Shown: in pieces, positions 31,075-39,867 of the stretch
How positions within the stretch are numbered: position 1 is the stretch's first letter
Layout of the letters: every line of letters begins with the position of its first letter
Assembly (NCBI GenBank): GCA_019456305.1
Contig: VRUD01000023.1
Location: 1-50,668 of the forward strand
Origin: Cytophagales bacterium
Lineage (GTDB): Bacteria > Bacteroidota > Bacteroidia > Cytophagales > VRUD01
Reading direction: 5' to 3'
Length of the DNA stretch: 50,668 nucleotides
Translations under genes and position numbers: made by a program
Notes under the pieces: model-generated
Seen by the model: only the letters and a program-made list of their open reading frames with translations
What the model was told of the DNA's origin: nothing
Databases searched by the model: none

Positions 31075-33670
31075 TTACTCCACCACCACCTTTTGCACAG
31101 AAGTTCCACCACCGGTGATAACCTGTATGTAATACACGCCTCCCTTGTTCCCCGACAAATCAATTTGTTTGCTGATGTTGCCGGAGGTTCTGCCGAAGTC
31201 AGTATGTGTAACAAGCCGCCCCAATATGTCAGTTACCTTTAATTGCACGCTCTCTGTTTTTGACAAGCCGATATCTATGGTGAACTCATTAGAAGTGGGG
31301 TTAGGATAAATACTGATGCTTATTGAATTGCCAGATTGGTCTGAAATTCCTGTAAAAATTGCATTGAAAGCATTTGATGTTGCTTTGCATCCGTTGCTGT
31401 CTGTGACTGCTACTGTGTAATTTCCACTTTGGGTGATGATGTATGTTTGATTCGTGGCGCCAATGATTAAAAAAATACTATCCAGGTACCACTGATAACC
31501 GGCTGCGGCAGGTAAGCATATGAGCGTGTTGCCACTTTGCGTGATAGTTGGTTGAGTGGGTATTGGATTGACTGAAAGAACTGTTGAATGAACGCTATCG
31601 CAACCATTAATTGTTGTTAAACTGTCGTAATAGGTTGCCGGCTACGGTTTTATACGTACCATAAATTAACGCACTGTCTCCGTTGCAAATGGCAAGAGGT
31701 GAATCACTAATGCTGTAAGTTGGATTGACTGAAAGATTTGTTGAATGAACGCTATCGCAACCGTTAATTGTTGTTAAGCTGTCATAATAGGTTGCCGCTA
31801 CGGTTTTATACGTACCATAAATTAACGCACTGTCTCCGTTGCAAATGGCAAGAGGTGAATCACTAATGTCGTAAGTCGGATTGACTGAAAGATTTGTTGA
31901 ATGAACGCTATCGCAACCGTTAATTGTTGTTAAGCTGTCGTAATAGGTTGCTGCTACGGTTTTATACGTTCCGTAAATTAACGCACTGTCTCCGTTGCAA
32001 ATGGCAAGAGGTGAATCACTAATGCCGTAAGTCGGATTGACTGAAAGCGTGGTCGCAACCACACTATCGCAGCCGTTTACCGCTGTGAGCGTATCAGAAT
32101 AAGTTCCTGCCGCACTTCTGTATGTTCCATTGATCAAAATGCTGTCTCCCGGACAAATTGCTGCGGATGCAGGAGTGTTTGTAACAATGCAGACGGTATA
32201 AACCCATGCTGCTCCTGCCCAGCTATTATCATCAGTTCCTCCCACGATAGCCGTATTCCCATCGGATGATATGGAAACAGAGAAGCCTTGTTGTGCAGCG
32301 CCCACAGCCCCTGTGCCTACCAATTTACTTCCTTGCTGTGTCCATACTCCGCTGAAGCGGGTATAAACCCATACTGCTCCCACACCGGTATTATCATTAT
32401 ATCCTCCCACGATAGCCGTATTCCCATCGGATGATATGGAAACAGAGAAGCCTTGCCATGCTGCACCCACAGCCCCTGTACCCACCAATTTGCTTCCTTG
32501 CTGTGTCCATACTACGCCGGTGCGGGTATAAACCCAGGCTGCTCCTGCACTGGAATTATCAGCATAGCCACCCACGATAGCCGTATTCCCATCGGATGAA
32601 ATGGAAACAGAGTAGCCGTGCCGTGCAATACCCAGAGTGGCGTCTAATTTACCTCCTTGCTGTGTCCACACTCCGCCGGAGCGGGTATAAACCCAGGCTG
32701 CTCCTGCACTGAAATTATCCTCAGGTCCTCCCACGATAGCCGTATTCCCATCGGATGAAATGGAAACAGAGAAGCCTTGATAAACGGTTGCGCTCAGAGA
32801 CCCTGAACCAACCAATTTACTTCCCTGCTGTGTCCATACACTGCCGGAGCGGGTATAAACCCAGGCTGCTCCTGTAATGCTACTATCATAATGTCCTCCC
32901 ACGATAGCCGTATTCCCATCGGATGAAATGGAAACAGAACGGCCTTGCTGTGCTGCACCCACAGCCCCTGTGCCGACCAATTTACTTCCCTGCTGTGCCC
33001 AAACACCGCCGGAGCGGGTATAAACCCAGGCTGCTCCTGCACCGGTACTATCATTATATCCTCCCACGATAGCCGTATTCCCATCGGATGAAATGGAAAC
33101 AGAGTAGCCCTGTCGTGCTGCACCAACAGCCCCTGTGCCGAACAATTTACTGCCCTGCTGTGCCCACACTCCGCCGGTGCGGGTATAAACCCATGCTGCT
33201 CCTGCAGTGGAATTATCAGCATAGCCACCCACGATTGCCGTATTCCCATCGGATGAAATGGAAACAGAGAGGCCTTGAGATGCAACGCCCACAGCCCCTG
33301 TGCCGACCAATTTACTTCCTTGCTGGCTGCCAGGGTAAGGTGTTGGTGTAACCGTAAAATCAGTGACACTTATTGCTGTGCCTCCTGCTGTGGTAACAGA
33401 TACAGCGCCGGTAACAGAGCCGGGCATTACCAGGCCCACTAACGTGTCTGCGGTAGAAGACACTACAATTCCAGTATCGCCACCAATGGTAAAAGCGGTG
33501 GGGCTGCTTAGATTAGTGCCGGTAATTGTTACCAATGTGCCAACTGCACCGGTTGAAGGGGTGAAGGAGGAGATGGTGGGGGGTTGTGCAAAGCAGTTGA
33601 AGGTTTGTAAAGTTAGAAAGCTGAAAGTTGCAATGGCAACTACTGCGTGGAAGAGATTTAATTTTTTCAT
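31075..33670 (-). pseudogene. T9SS-secreted beta-propeller protein, frameshifted
   Basis: Reads from ATG 33670: signal peptide (MKKLNLFHAVVAIATFSFLTLQTF..FAQ), an IPT/TIG domain (ISSFTPSTGAVGTLVTITGTNL), about eight FG-GAP-like repeats (SVSISSDGNTAIVGG..D...GAAWVYTR..GVWTQQGSKL), then three or four copies of a CDSV/YKTVAATYYDSLTTING repeat. An extra G at 31640-31641 (GTTGCCGGCTACGG against GTTGCCGCTACGG in the next copy) shifts the frame and gives a stop at 31607. In the other frame the protein continues through YPNPTSNEFTIDIG and a complete T9SS tail to the stop at 31075. One base restores about 865 residues. Confidence 0.85.
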
Positions 33671-33836
33671 GATTTTAGGGTTTAATAGTTTTTAGTTTTA
33701 AATTTTTTTAAATTCATTTTTAGATTAAACCACGAAATTAAACAAAAAATCGTTAATCACTATTCTTATATGCAAATATTTTATAGTTATTTATAAAACT
33801 TTTGTAATTTTGTAAAAAAAGTAAATAAATGTTATT

Positions 33837-34112
33837 ATGAAACAAGCATATATAGCGCTTGATACCGATGTTTCCAATGCCTATTTGGGCGCGCCACGGA
33901 ACCAGCAAAAAAAACTGGATTATATTGTAAACAGTTGGCTCAAAAATATTTTTTACAGAAAAAAAGACCCGAAACAAAAACTTTTTGATACAATGGAAGA
34001 AACGGGCAGGGAAGCGCAGGCAAATGGACTTACTCCTGAAATTCTTGAACAAATTCTTCGGGAAATAAAGCAGGAAATGAAGAATGAAAATAACTTTATC
34101 AAGGGATCCTGA
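33837..34112 (+). CDS. Antitoxin-like protein of a PIN-type pair
   Basis: 91 residues: IVNSWLKNIFYRKKDPKQKLFDTMEETGREAQANGLTPEILEQILREIKQEMK. The NGLTPEILEQIL segment is typical of antitoxins that precede PIN toxins of the COG1569 type. The last nine residues (NENNFIKGS) overlap the start of the truncated PIN frame, so the original C-terminus may have been altered by the deletion. Without a working toxin it may be an orphan. Confidence 0.65.
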   Translation: MKQAYIALDTDVSNAYLGAPRNQQKKLDYIVNSWLKNIFYRKKDPKQKLFDTMEETGREAQANGLTPEILEQILREIKQEMKNENNFIKGS

Positions 34113-34248
34113 TGACAATAAATTTCTCTCATTAGCAAAATCCGCTAAAGCCGCTTGTATCGTTACAGGTGATAATGACCTCCTTGTTTTACATTCTTTT
34201 GGTTCCATTGCTATTCTCAAGCCATCAGAGTTTTTGAAAAAATATTGA
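34084..34248 (+). pseudogene. C-terminal fragment of a PIN-domain toxin
   Basis: The 54-codon frame LSRDPDDNKFLSLAKSAKAACIVTGDNDLLVLHSFGSIAILKPSEFLKKY matches the C-terminal half of COG1569 PIN proteins (RDPKDNKFLALA..ADYIVTGDKDLL). The first 80-90 residues, including the first catalytic Asp and Glu, are missing. The deletion lies at the junction with the antitoxin gene. Confidence 0.8.
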
Positions 34249-34503
34249 ATTACGCAAATATAATGGATTAATTATTAATTTTAACAATACAGTTGTGGAT
34301 TTCAGATTTTTGTAAATTTTGGTCTTTATTCTTTTAAAAAAGTATTCCTGTAGTTCTTTATTGCGAATGATCTCATCATGGAAACGGGGTTGCCATGCAA
34401 AAGAACGGTACGTTGAGACGCCCAAATTGGGCGTCTTTACGTCCCGGATGGTAATCGTACAAATCCGTTTAAATTGATTGATAATTACACCCAATTTGTG
34501 CAA
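34225..34503 (-). pseudogene. REP-associated tyrosine transposase (RAYT) remnant
   Basis: The frame LGVIINQFKRICTITIRD, then FAWQPRFHDEIIRNKELQEYFFKRIKT is the C-terminal part of Y1/IS200-like RAYT proteins (..QYKR..TI....FAWQxRFHDHIIRN). The N-terminus with the HUH motif is missing and the C-terminus is degraded. In the middle 13 residues (VKTPNLGVSTYRS) are coded by a palindrome GAGACGCCCAAATTGGGCGT at 34415-34436, which itself looks like a REP sequence. Confidence 0.8.
34415..34436. repeat. REP-like palindrome inside the RAYT remnant
   Basis: AGACGCCCAA, one base, TTGGGCGTCT. The same core forms the centre of the 41-bp palindrome at 39752-39792. Confidence 0.8.
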
Positions 34504-34540
34504 AATATCATCAATGCAACTAAAAACTGCAATATACGTA

Positions 34541-34562
34541 TCCTGTACATAAATGTACAGGA
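34541..34562. promoter_or_regulatory. Inverted repeat at the AbiE operon start
   Basis: TCCTGTACAT, AA, ATGTACAGGA: a perfect 22-bp palindrome ending at the AbiEi start codon region. AbiEi antitoxins of known systems bind inverted repeats in their own promoter, so this is a natural operator candidate; it may also hide the start codon in the mRNA. Confidence 0.55.
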
Positions 34563-35101
34563 TGAAGAAGCCAGATAAAATTTCACGCTTACTAAAGCTA
34601 AAGCAAGTTACCTTTCACACCAACGATCTCGCCATCATCTGGGGTATTTCTAACAAGAATACTTTATATACAACCATAAAACGTTACGTAAAAAACGGGG
34701 TGATGATCCGGCTTTATAAAGGTTTTTATTCTACCTTGCCACCCGGAGAGTTAGACCCTGTTGTACTTGGCATAAATTCATTGCATGCTTATGCCTATCT
34801 CAGCACTGAAACCATATTAGCACAACAAGGGGTGATCGCTCAATCTGTAAATTATATAACGCTGGTTTCAGGCATTTCAGCAAGATTCCATGTTGGTAAT
34901 AATGCATATATTTCAAGGCAATTAAAAGCCGAATATTTATACAACAACACAGGCATTACCACGGTCAACGAAATAAATACGGCCAGCCTTGAAAGGGCGA
35001 CTGCTGATATTCTATATTTTAACCCCACCTATTATTTTGATGCTCATAATGTAATAGATTGGGCAAAAGTAAAAAATATTCAAAAAGAAATTGGTTATTG
35101 A
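34553..35101 (+). CDS. abiEi: AbiEi-family antitoxin
   Basis: 182 residues from ATG 34553, or 179 from ATG 34562 (MKKPDKISRLLKL); I prefer the second because the first lies within the palindrome at 34541-34562. N-terminal winged helix (QVTFHTNDLAIIWGISNKNTLYTTIKRYVKNGVMIRLYKGFYS) followed by the AbiEi C-terminal domain (LNSLH..AYLSTETILAQQGVI). The antitoxin represses the operon and opposes the nucleotidyltransferase toxin. Its TGA overlaps the next ATG by one base. Confidence 0.85.
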   Translation: MYRMKKPDKISRLLKLKQVTFHTNDLAIIWGISNKNTLYTTIKRYVKNGVMIRLYKGFYSTLPPGELDPVVLGINSLHAYAYLSTETILAQQGVIAQSVNYITLVSGISARFHVGNNAYISRQLKAEYLYNNTGITTVNEINTASLERATADILYFNPTYYFDAHNVIDWAKVKNIQKEIGY

Positions 35102-35847
35102 TGTTTTTCTCAGCCAGACAAAATGCTCTGCATAAAGCTCAGTTATACAGGCTATTAACAACAATTATTGATGAGCCCGGTATAGCGCTGAATGTTTATT
35201 TTAAAGGGGGTACCTGCGCTGCAATGTTAGGCTATCTGAACAGATTTTCTGTTGACCTTGACTTTGACCTGAAAAAAGACGCAAATAAAAATGAATTAAG
35301 AAAAAAATTACTTCCTATATTTAAAATATTAGACTTAAAGGTAAAAGATCAAAGCAAAGAAGCGCTCCAATTTTTCCTGAAATATGAAGCGCTCCCAGGG
35401 CAAAGAAATACCATTAAACTTGAATTACTTGATAAATATATTGAGCCCAATCAATACAAACCACAATACTTAAAAGACATTGACAGAACTATGATTTGCC
35501 AGACTATTGAAACAATGTTTGCAAATAAATTGGTTGCAATCATTGACAGATATGAACAAAATGGCACTATTACAGGACGGGATATTTATGATACACATTA
35601 TTTCTTTAACAAAGGATATGCCTTCAATCATGAAATAATTGAATACAGAAGAAAAACCGATACGCTATCTTATTTGAGAGAACTGAGGAGCTTTATTGAT
35701 GACAAAATCAACCAAACGGTTATTGATCAGGGACTTAATCCTCTACTGGATTATAAAAGATTAACTCAAATAAGGAAAACCTTAAAAAATGAAGTATTAA
35801 TGTTTATTCAGGATGTAATAGAGAACATAGTTTCACAAATTGATTAA
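35101..35847 (+). CDS. abiEii: AbiEii-family nucleotidyltransferase toxin
   Basis: 248 residues from the ATG at 35101 that overlaps the AbiEi stop (TGATG). Nucleotidyltransferase motifs: FKGGTCAAML and SVDLDFDL (metal-binding DxD), then KLELLDKYIEP and the later IIDRYEQNGTITGRDIYDTHYF with the conserved RDIYD. AbiEii toxins attach nucleotides to tRNA ends and cause abortive infection in phage-infected cells. The pair looks complete. Confidence 0.88.
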   Translation: MFFSARQNALHKAQLYRLLTTIIDEPGIALNVYFKGGTCAAMLGYLNRFSVDLDFDLKKDANKNELRKKLLPIFKILDLKVKDQSKEALQFFLKYEALPGQRNTIKLELLDKYIEPNQYKPQYLKDIDRTMICQTIETMFANKLVAIIDRYEQNGTITGRDIYDTHYFFNKGYAFNHEIIEYRRKTDTLSYLRELRSFIDDKINQTVIDQGLNPLLDYKRLTQIRKTLKNEVLMFIQDVIENIVSQID

Positions 35848-35999
35848 AGAGTCCCCTCTAAAAAGTAAAAAATTGAAAAGAAATCGTTTCTCGCAAAGAC
35901 GCAAAGTTCGCAAAGGATTGAATATCAATTAGTTAAGTATATAACTTTGCGCTCTTTGCGCCTTTGCGAGAACCAAAAACACTTTTTAGAGTGGACTCA
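35848..35999. mobile_element. MITE-like element, GAGTCCACTC ends, copy 2
   Basis: Ends AGAGTCCCCTCTAAAAAGT (35848-35866) and ACTTTTTAGAGTGGACTCA (35981-35999), one mismatch in the paired part. Flanked by ATTAAA on both sides (35843-35848 and 35999-36004), a possible 6-bp target duplication. The inside is a second dyad (CTCGCAAAGACGCAAAG against CTTTGCGCCTTTGCGAG), unrelated to the inside of copy 1. Confidence 0.78.
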
Positions 36000-36040
36000 T
36001 TAAAAAAATCTTAATTTTCAGATTTCATTTGCAATTAATT

Positions 36041-36319
36041 ATGTATTTTATATTTCTAAAAAAAATAGCTTTAACCCCCTTATTAATTATAATGTTGTCA
36101 AATAACAGCATCGCACAAAGCGACTCCCTTGATCTGAAAAAAAATAGTAAAATTGTTTTAGCAGAAAAAAAAGTTGATCATGAAAAAAAACCTGTGTCAG
36201 CCGATAGCCGGGAAACGAAAAACAAAAAGAAGGAAAAGAAACAAAATATATTAATAGTCGTTATCATATTTTTTATCACTATCTCAACGTATCTGTTATA
36301 TAATGTCAGGTCAAAGTAA
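36041..36319 (+). CDS. Small exported Lys-rich protein with C-terminal membrane helix
   Basis: About 92 residues from ATG 36041 (MYFIFLKKIAL); an earlier ATG in frame lies at 36029. Signal-like helix (LTPLLIIMLSNNSIAQ), a Lys-rich stretch (KKPVSADSRETKNKKKEKKQ) and a membrane helix (ILIVVIIFFITISTYLLY). No family recognised. It may be a genuine small envelope protein in front of the lipoprotein gene, 62 bp downstream. Confidence 0.45.
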   Translation: MYFIFLKKIALTPLLIIMLSNNSIAQSDSLDLKKNSKIVLAEKKVDHEKKPVSADSRETKNKKKEKKQNILIVVIIFFITISTYLLYNVRSK

Positions 36320-36381
36320 TGATGAAATAATTTATTGGGAATGAATTGTGTAAAAATTGAGGAAGCATATCCTAGCCAAAA

Positions 36382-38073
36382 ATGATCAGAAGAATATTTC
36401 AACTTATTAATTGTACAATCTTAATTAAGTGCTGCCTGTTACCTGTTTTCTACTGGATCACTTGCTCCTGTGCCAACATAACACCCCCAACCGGAGGTGA
36501 AATGGACACGGAAGCTCCCGCTTTGATCTCCAGCATTCCGCCTGATAAAAGCATCAATTTTCACAATAATAGCATCGAATTGGTATTTGATGAATGGATA
36601 AAGCAAAATGATCTAAAACAGCAGCTCATCATCACACCCTATACCGAAAATGAGTATAAGATCAGCATAAAGAAAAACAAGCTGCTGTTAGAATTCAAAG
36701 AGCCATTTGACAGCAATACAACCTATACTTTCTATTTCAGAGGGGGGATAAAAGACATCACTGAAGCAAACCTGTCAAACAACCTGACACTTGCCTTTAG
36801 CACCGGTTCTTATATAGATTCCGCATCCATAGAGGGAAAAGTGACCGATCTTATGACCAATATACCGGTAAATGACGTGATCGTTGCATTGTATGACGCA
36901 AAAGATACGACACATATCAAAACAGGCAAACCGCTTTATTTCACCAAGACAAATGAAGAAGGCGTCTATAAACTTGAGAATCTTAAAAAAATGAGTTATG
37001 AAATGTACGCCCTCTCAGATAAAAACAGCAACCTGATCTATGATCAGAGAATAGAAAAAGTTGGGTACTTAATAAACGAAATAGCTGACTCGGCTTTATC
37101 TGGGTCTTTCGATACTTCACATCAATTTAAACAAGATATCCAAATCTTTCAGTTAGACGATGAGCCTCCGATCTTTGTCCGTAAGCATTCAGAAAACGGG
37201 AACTATAAAATTGAATTTAACGAGGGGATAAAAACACTTAAACTGGCATTAAAGGAACCGGGCATAAAACCAGCCTTGATACATGATCTGTCAGAAGATG
37301 GTAAATTTCTAAATATTTACAATACCTTAAATTTTACCGACAGTGTAAGCATAAAGATTACCGCAACCGATTCCTCAGAAAATACATTGGCCATAGAAAA
37401 AAAAATATTGTTTAATGCACCTCAGACGGACACAATAAAAAAATTAATTATGAAAGTTTTACCAAAAGAAAATTCAAAAATAAACCCTGATTTAGTAGCA
37501 ACCATTACGTTTAATAAGCCGGTAAAAGACTTTAAGACAGACGCAATTGAAATACTTGAAGATTCAGCCAATAAAATCCAATTAACATATCCCGCTGACC
37601 TGGAATGGAATAATTATAAAACCGTATTGTATTTGAAAAAGAGGTTAAACGCACAGGACAGTATTAAACTGATAATAAAAAAACACACTTTCTTAAGCAT
37701 CCAAAACGATACCAATCAATACCAGGAGTTGAATTACAAAATTAAAAAAGAAACCAATTACGGATTGATAAGCGGAAATTTCAAAACGGATGAAACGCAT
37801 TATACCATCCAGCTTCTTGATCAAAAATTCAAAGTGATAGATACAATTCAAAATAAACCGTCATTTCAATTTTCTTACATAAAACCCGGATCATACCAAA
37901 TCAGGGTTTTAATAGATGATAATAATAACGGAAAATGGGATAAGGGCAATTATGAAAACAGAGCCCTGCCCGAACCTGTAATCTTTTATGATGAAACAAT
38001 AATGCTGAGAGCGAATTGGGAAATACTGGATATCAATTTTGAATATATTGATAATGTGTTTATAAAACCTTGA
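36382..38073 (+). CDS. Lipoprotein with Ig-like (Big_5) domains
   Basis: 563 residues. The N-terminus has a hydrophobic stretch ending TCSCANITPPTGGEMDTEAP, a lipoprotein signal with the Cys of SCAN, and the CAxxxPPTGGxxDxxAP start typical of a Bacteroidota envelope protein family. Big_5-like domains follow (LISSIPPDKSINFHNNSIELVFDEWI, NTTYTFYFRGGIKDITEANLSNN) and a carboxypeptidase-like region (IEGKVTDLMTNIPVNDVIVALYD). Probably outer-membrane anchored; the role is not known. Confidence 0.8.
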   Translation: MIRRIFQLINCTILIKCCLLPVFYWITCSCANITPPTGGEMDTEAPALISSIPPDKSINFHNNSIELVFDEWIKQNDLKQQLIITPYTENEYKISIKKNKLLLEFKEPFDSNTTYTFYFRGGIKDITEANLSNNLTLAFSTGSYIDSASIEGKVTDLMTNIPVNDVIVALYDAKDTTHIKTGKPLYFTKTNEEGVYKLENLKKMSYEMYALSDKNSNLIYDQRIEKVGYLINEIADSALSGSFDTSHQFKQDIQIFQLDDEPPIFVRKHSENGNYKIEFNEGIKTLKLALKEPGIKPALIHDLSEDGKFLNIYNTLNFTDSVSIKITATDSSENTLAIEKKILFNAPQTDTIKKLIMKVLPKENSKINPDLVATITFNKPVKDFKTDAIEILEDSANKIQLTYPADLEWNNYKTVLYLKKRLNAQDSIKLIIKKHTFLSIQNDTNQYQELNYKIKKETNYGLISGNFKTDETHYTIQLLDQKFKVIDTIQNKPSFQFSYIKPGSYQIRVLIDDNNNGKWDKGNYENRALPEPVIFYDETIMLRANWEILDINFEYIDNVFIKP

Positions 38074-38089
38074 TAAAATTGTTAGTAAA

Positions 38090-38410
38090 TCTACCTGATT
38101 TTAGTACAGTGATTTTGTGTGGATAATGTAAAGTTTTAACACTAATTATCAAAAGCTTACCAACATTATTCTAAATACATTGGTGTTAACAAAAAAAGGG
38201 AAAGTTGTCAATAAATATTTAACTAATTGATTTTCAGTTATTTACAAGTTAATAATTTGTGGATAAAATATTAATAAGTGCTTTTTTATAAACATTTTAA
38301 AAATACAAGAAAAAAATAAAAAAGTTTTCCACATATCCACATTGTATAATAATAATAAATAGTATGTATATATAAAAAAATTAATATATTTAATTGTTAA
38401 TAACTAAAAA
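38090..38410. other. Candidate chromosomal replication origin (oriC)
   Basis: A very AT-rich gap without genes, containing two perfect DnaA boxes TGTGGATAA at 38118-38126 and 38258-38266 and two one-mismatch boxes TTTTCCACA (38325-38333) and ATATCCACA (38333-38341), in the opposite orientation and sharing one base. An almost pure A/T stretch follows (38342-38410), suited to unwinding. Three parS sites lie 10 kb away beside mnmG. The remainder of the 38074-38500 gap shows nothing else. Confidence 0.72.
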
Positions 38411-38500
38411 AACAGAGAACGCATTCGGGTTTCCAGGATTTGAATATGGAAAATCAACACAATTTATATTGACTATCCGAGCAAGTAAATACATAAACAA

Positions 38501-39646
38501 ATGAAGACAATATATAGCAAACTCCCCCATGTAGGCACTACCATTTTTGCCATCATGTCAAAACTTGCAAATGATCATAAGGCAATCAATCTTTCACAGG
38601 GGTTTCCTGACTTTAACTGTCCGGATAAACTTATCGGGCTTGTAAATCATTATATGAAAAAGGGGTATAACCAATATGCTCCCATGCAAGGGGTGATTGC
38701 ATTAAGAGAGCGGATAAGTGAAAAAATAGAACAGCTTTACGGTGTAAGCTATCATCCTGAAACAGAAATTACAATTACATCAGGTGCTACCGAAGCAATT
38801 TACGATGTGATCACTGCTGTAGTGAAACAAAATGATGAAGTGATCATTTTTGAGCCGGCTTACGATTGCTATGTGCCTTCTATTGAACTTAATGGCGGCA
38901 AACCTGTTTTTGTCCAATTACATGCTCCTGACTATCATATTGAATGGGATGAGGTTGAAAAAGCCATCAGTGACAAGACGGTCTTAATGGTCATCAATAC
39001 ACCACAGAATCCTACAGGGGCTGTGTTATCGGATGAAGATATTAACAGGCTCAGCGCTATTGTTGCCGGCACCAATATATTGATCTTGAGCGATGAGGTG
39101 TATGAGCATATCATATTTGACCAGCTTAAACACCAGAGTATGATGATCAACCCTATCCTGAAAGAAAGAAGCTTCGTTGTTTTTTCATTTGGCAAAACAT
39201 ACCATAGTACAGGCTGGAAAATGGGTTATTGCGTAGCGCCTGAATATTTGACCAAAGAATTCAGAAAAATACACCAGTTTGTAACGTTTACTTCAAACAC
39301 GCCTGTTCAATATGCATTGGCAGATTTTATGGAAGACACAGATCATTATTTTGCCCTTCCGGATTTTTATCAACAGAAAAGAGACAAGTTTTGTAATTTA
39401 TTAGCCGGTTCTGGATTTGAGCTTTTACCATGCAAGGGCACCTATTTTCAATTGGCCTCCTATAAAAATATAAACGATGAACAAGATACTGTTTTTGCAG
39501 AAACTTTGACAAAGCAAATTGGCGTTGCTTCCATTCCCATATCTGTTTTTTATAATGACAAAACAGACAATCAGGTTTTGAGATTTTGTTTTGCTAAAGA
39601 AGAAGAAACGCTTAAAAGAGCGGCAGAGAAATTGTGTAATATCTAA
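38501..39646 (+). CDS. PLP-dependent aminotransferase (methionine/aromatic, YbdL/KAT type)
   Basis: 381 residues of class I/II aminotransferases. NLSQGFPDF near the start, GATEAIYDVITA, then NTPQNPTGAVL and the Schiff-base lysine in SFGKTYHSTGWKMGY (about residue 231), plus LRFCFAKEEETL at the end. The closest characterised types in memory are YbdL methionine aminotransferase and kynurenine aminotransferase-like enzymes. The substrate is not certain. Stands alone, downstream of the origin candidate. Confidence 0.9.
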   Translation: MKTIYSKLPHVGTTIFAIMSKLANDHKAINLSQGFPDFNCPDKLIGLVNHYMKKGYNQYAPMQGVIALRERISEKIEQLYGVSYHPETEITITSGATEAIYDVITAVVKQNDEVIIFEPAYDCYVPSIELNGGKPVFVQLHAPDYHIEWDEVEKAISDKTVLMVINTPQNPTGAVLSDEDINRLSAIVAGTNILILSDEVYEHIIFDQLKHQSMMINPILKERSFVVFSFGKTYHSTGWKMGYCVAPEYLTKEFRKIHQFVTFTSNTPVQYALADFMEDTDHYFALPDFYQQKRDKFCNLLAGSGFELLPCKGTYFQLASYKNINDEQDTVFAETLTKQIGVASIPISVFYNDKTDNQVLRFCFAKEEETLKRAAEKLCNI

Positions 39647-39714
39647 TTAGTGTAGCAACAATTTAGTTTTGCAACATTAATTTGTAATAAATAGATTCTT
39701 TCGTTATTAATCAA

Positions 39715-39862
39715 CAAATGGTTATATGGCTATATGGTTAAATGGTTTGTGATGAGATTAGAGACGCCCAATTTGGGCGTCTCTAATCTCATGGGTTTAA
39801 ACTCGCTGCTTAATTGCTGGCAATTTAGTTGCCATAAAGCCATATAACCATATAACCATCTT
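39715..39862. repeat. Nested palindromes between aminotransferase gene and kdsC
   Basis: Outer: TGGTTATATGGCTATATGG near 39719-39737 against CCATATAACCATATAACCA at about 39841-39859. Centre: a perfect 41-bp palindrome (39752-39792) with one central base, of which the core is GAGACGCCCAA-T-TTGGGCGTCTC. The core is the same REP-like word as in the RAYT remnant at 34415-34436. Confidence 0.88.
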
Positions 39863-39867
39863 AACAC

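Noticed and set aside
33363-33695. 110-codon + strand frame opposite the frameshifted T9SS gene
   Set aside because: It is the antisense reading of the TIG domain and signal peptide, with a Val/Pro-rich composition typical of shadow frames.
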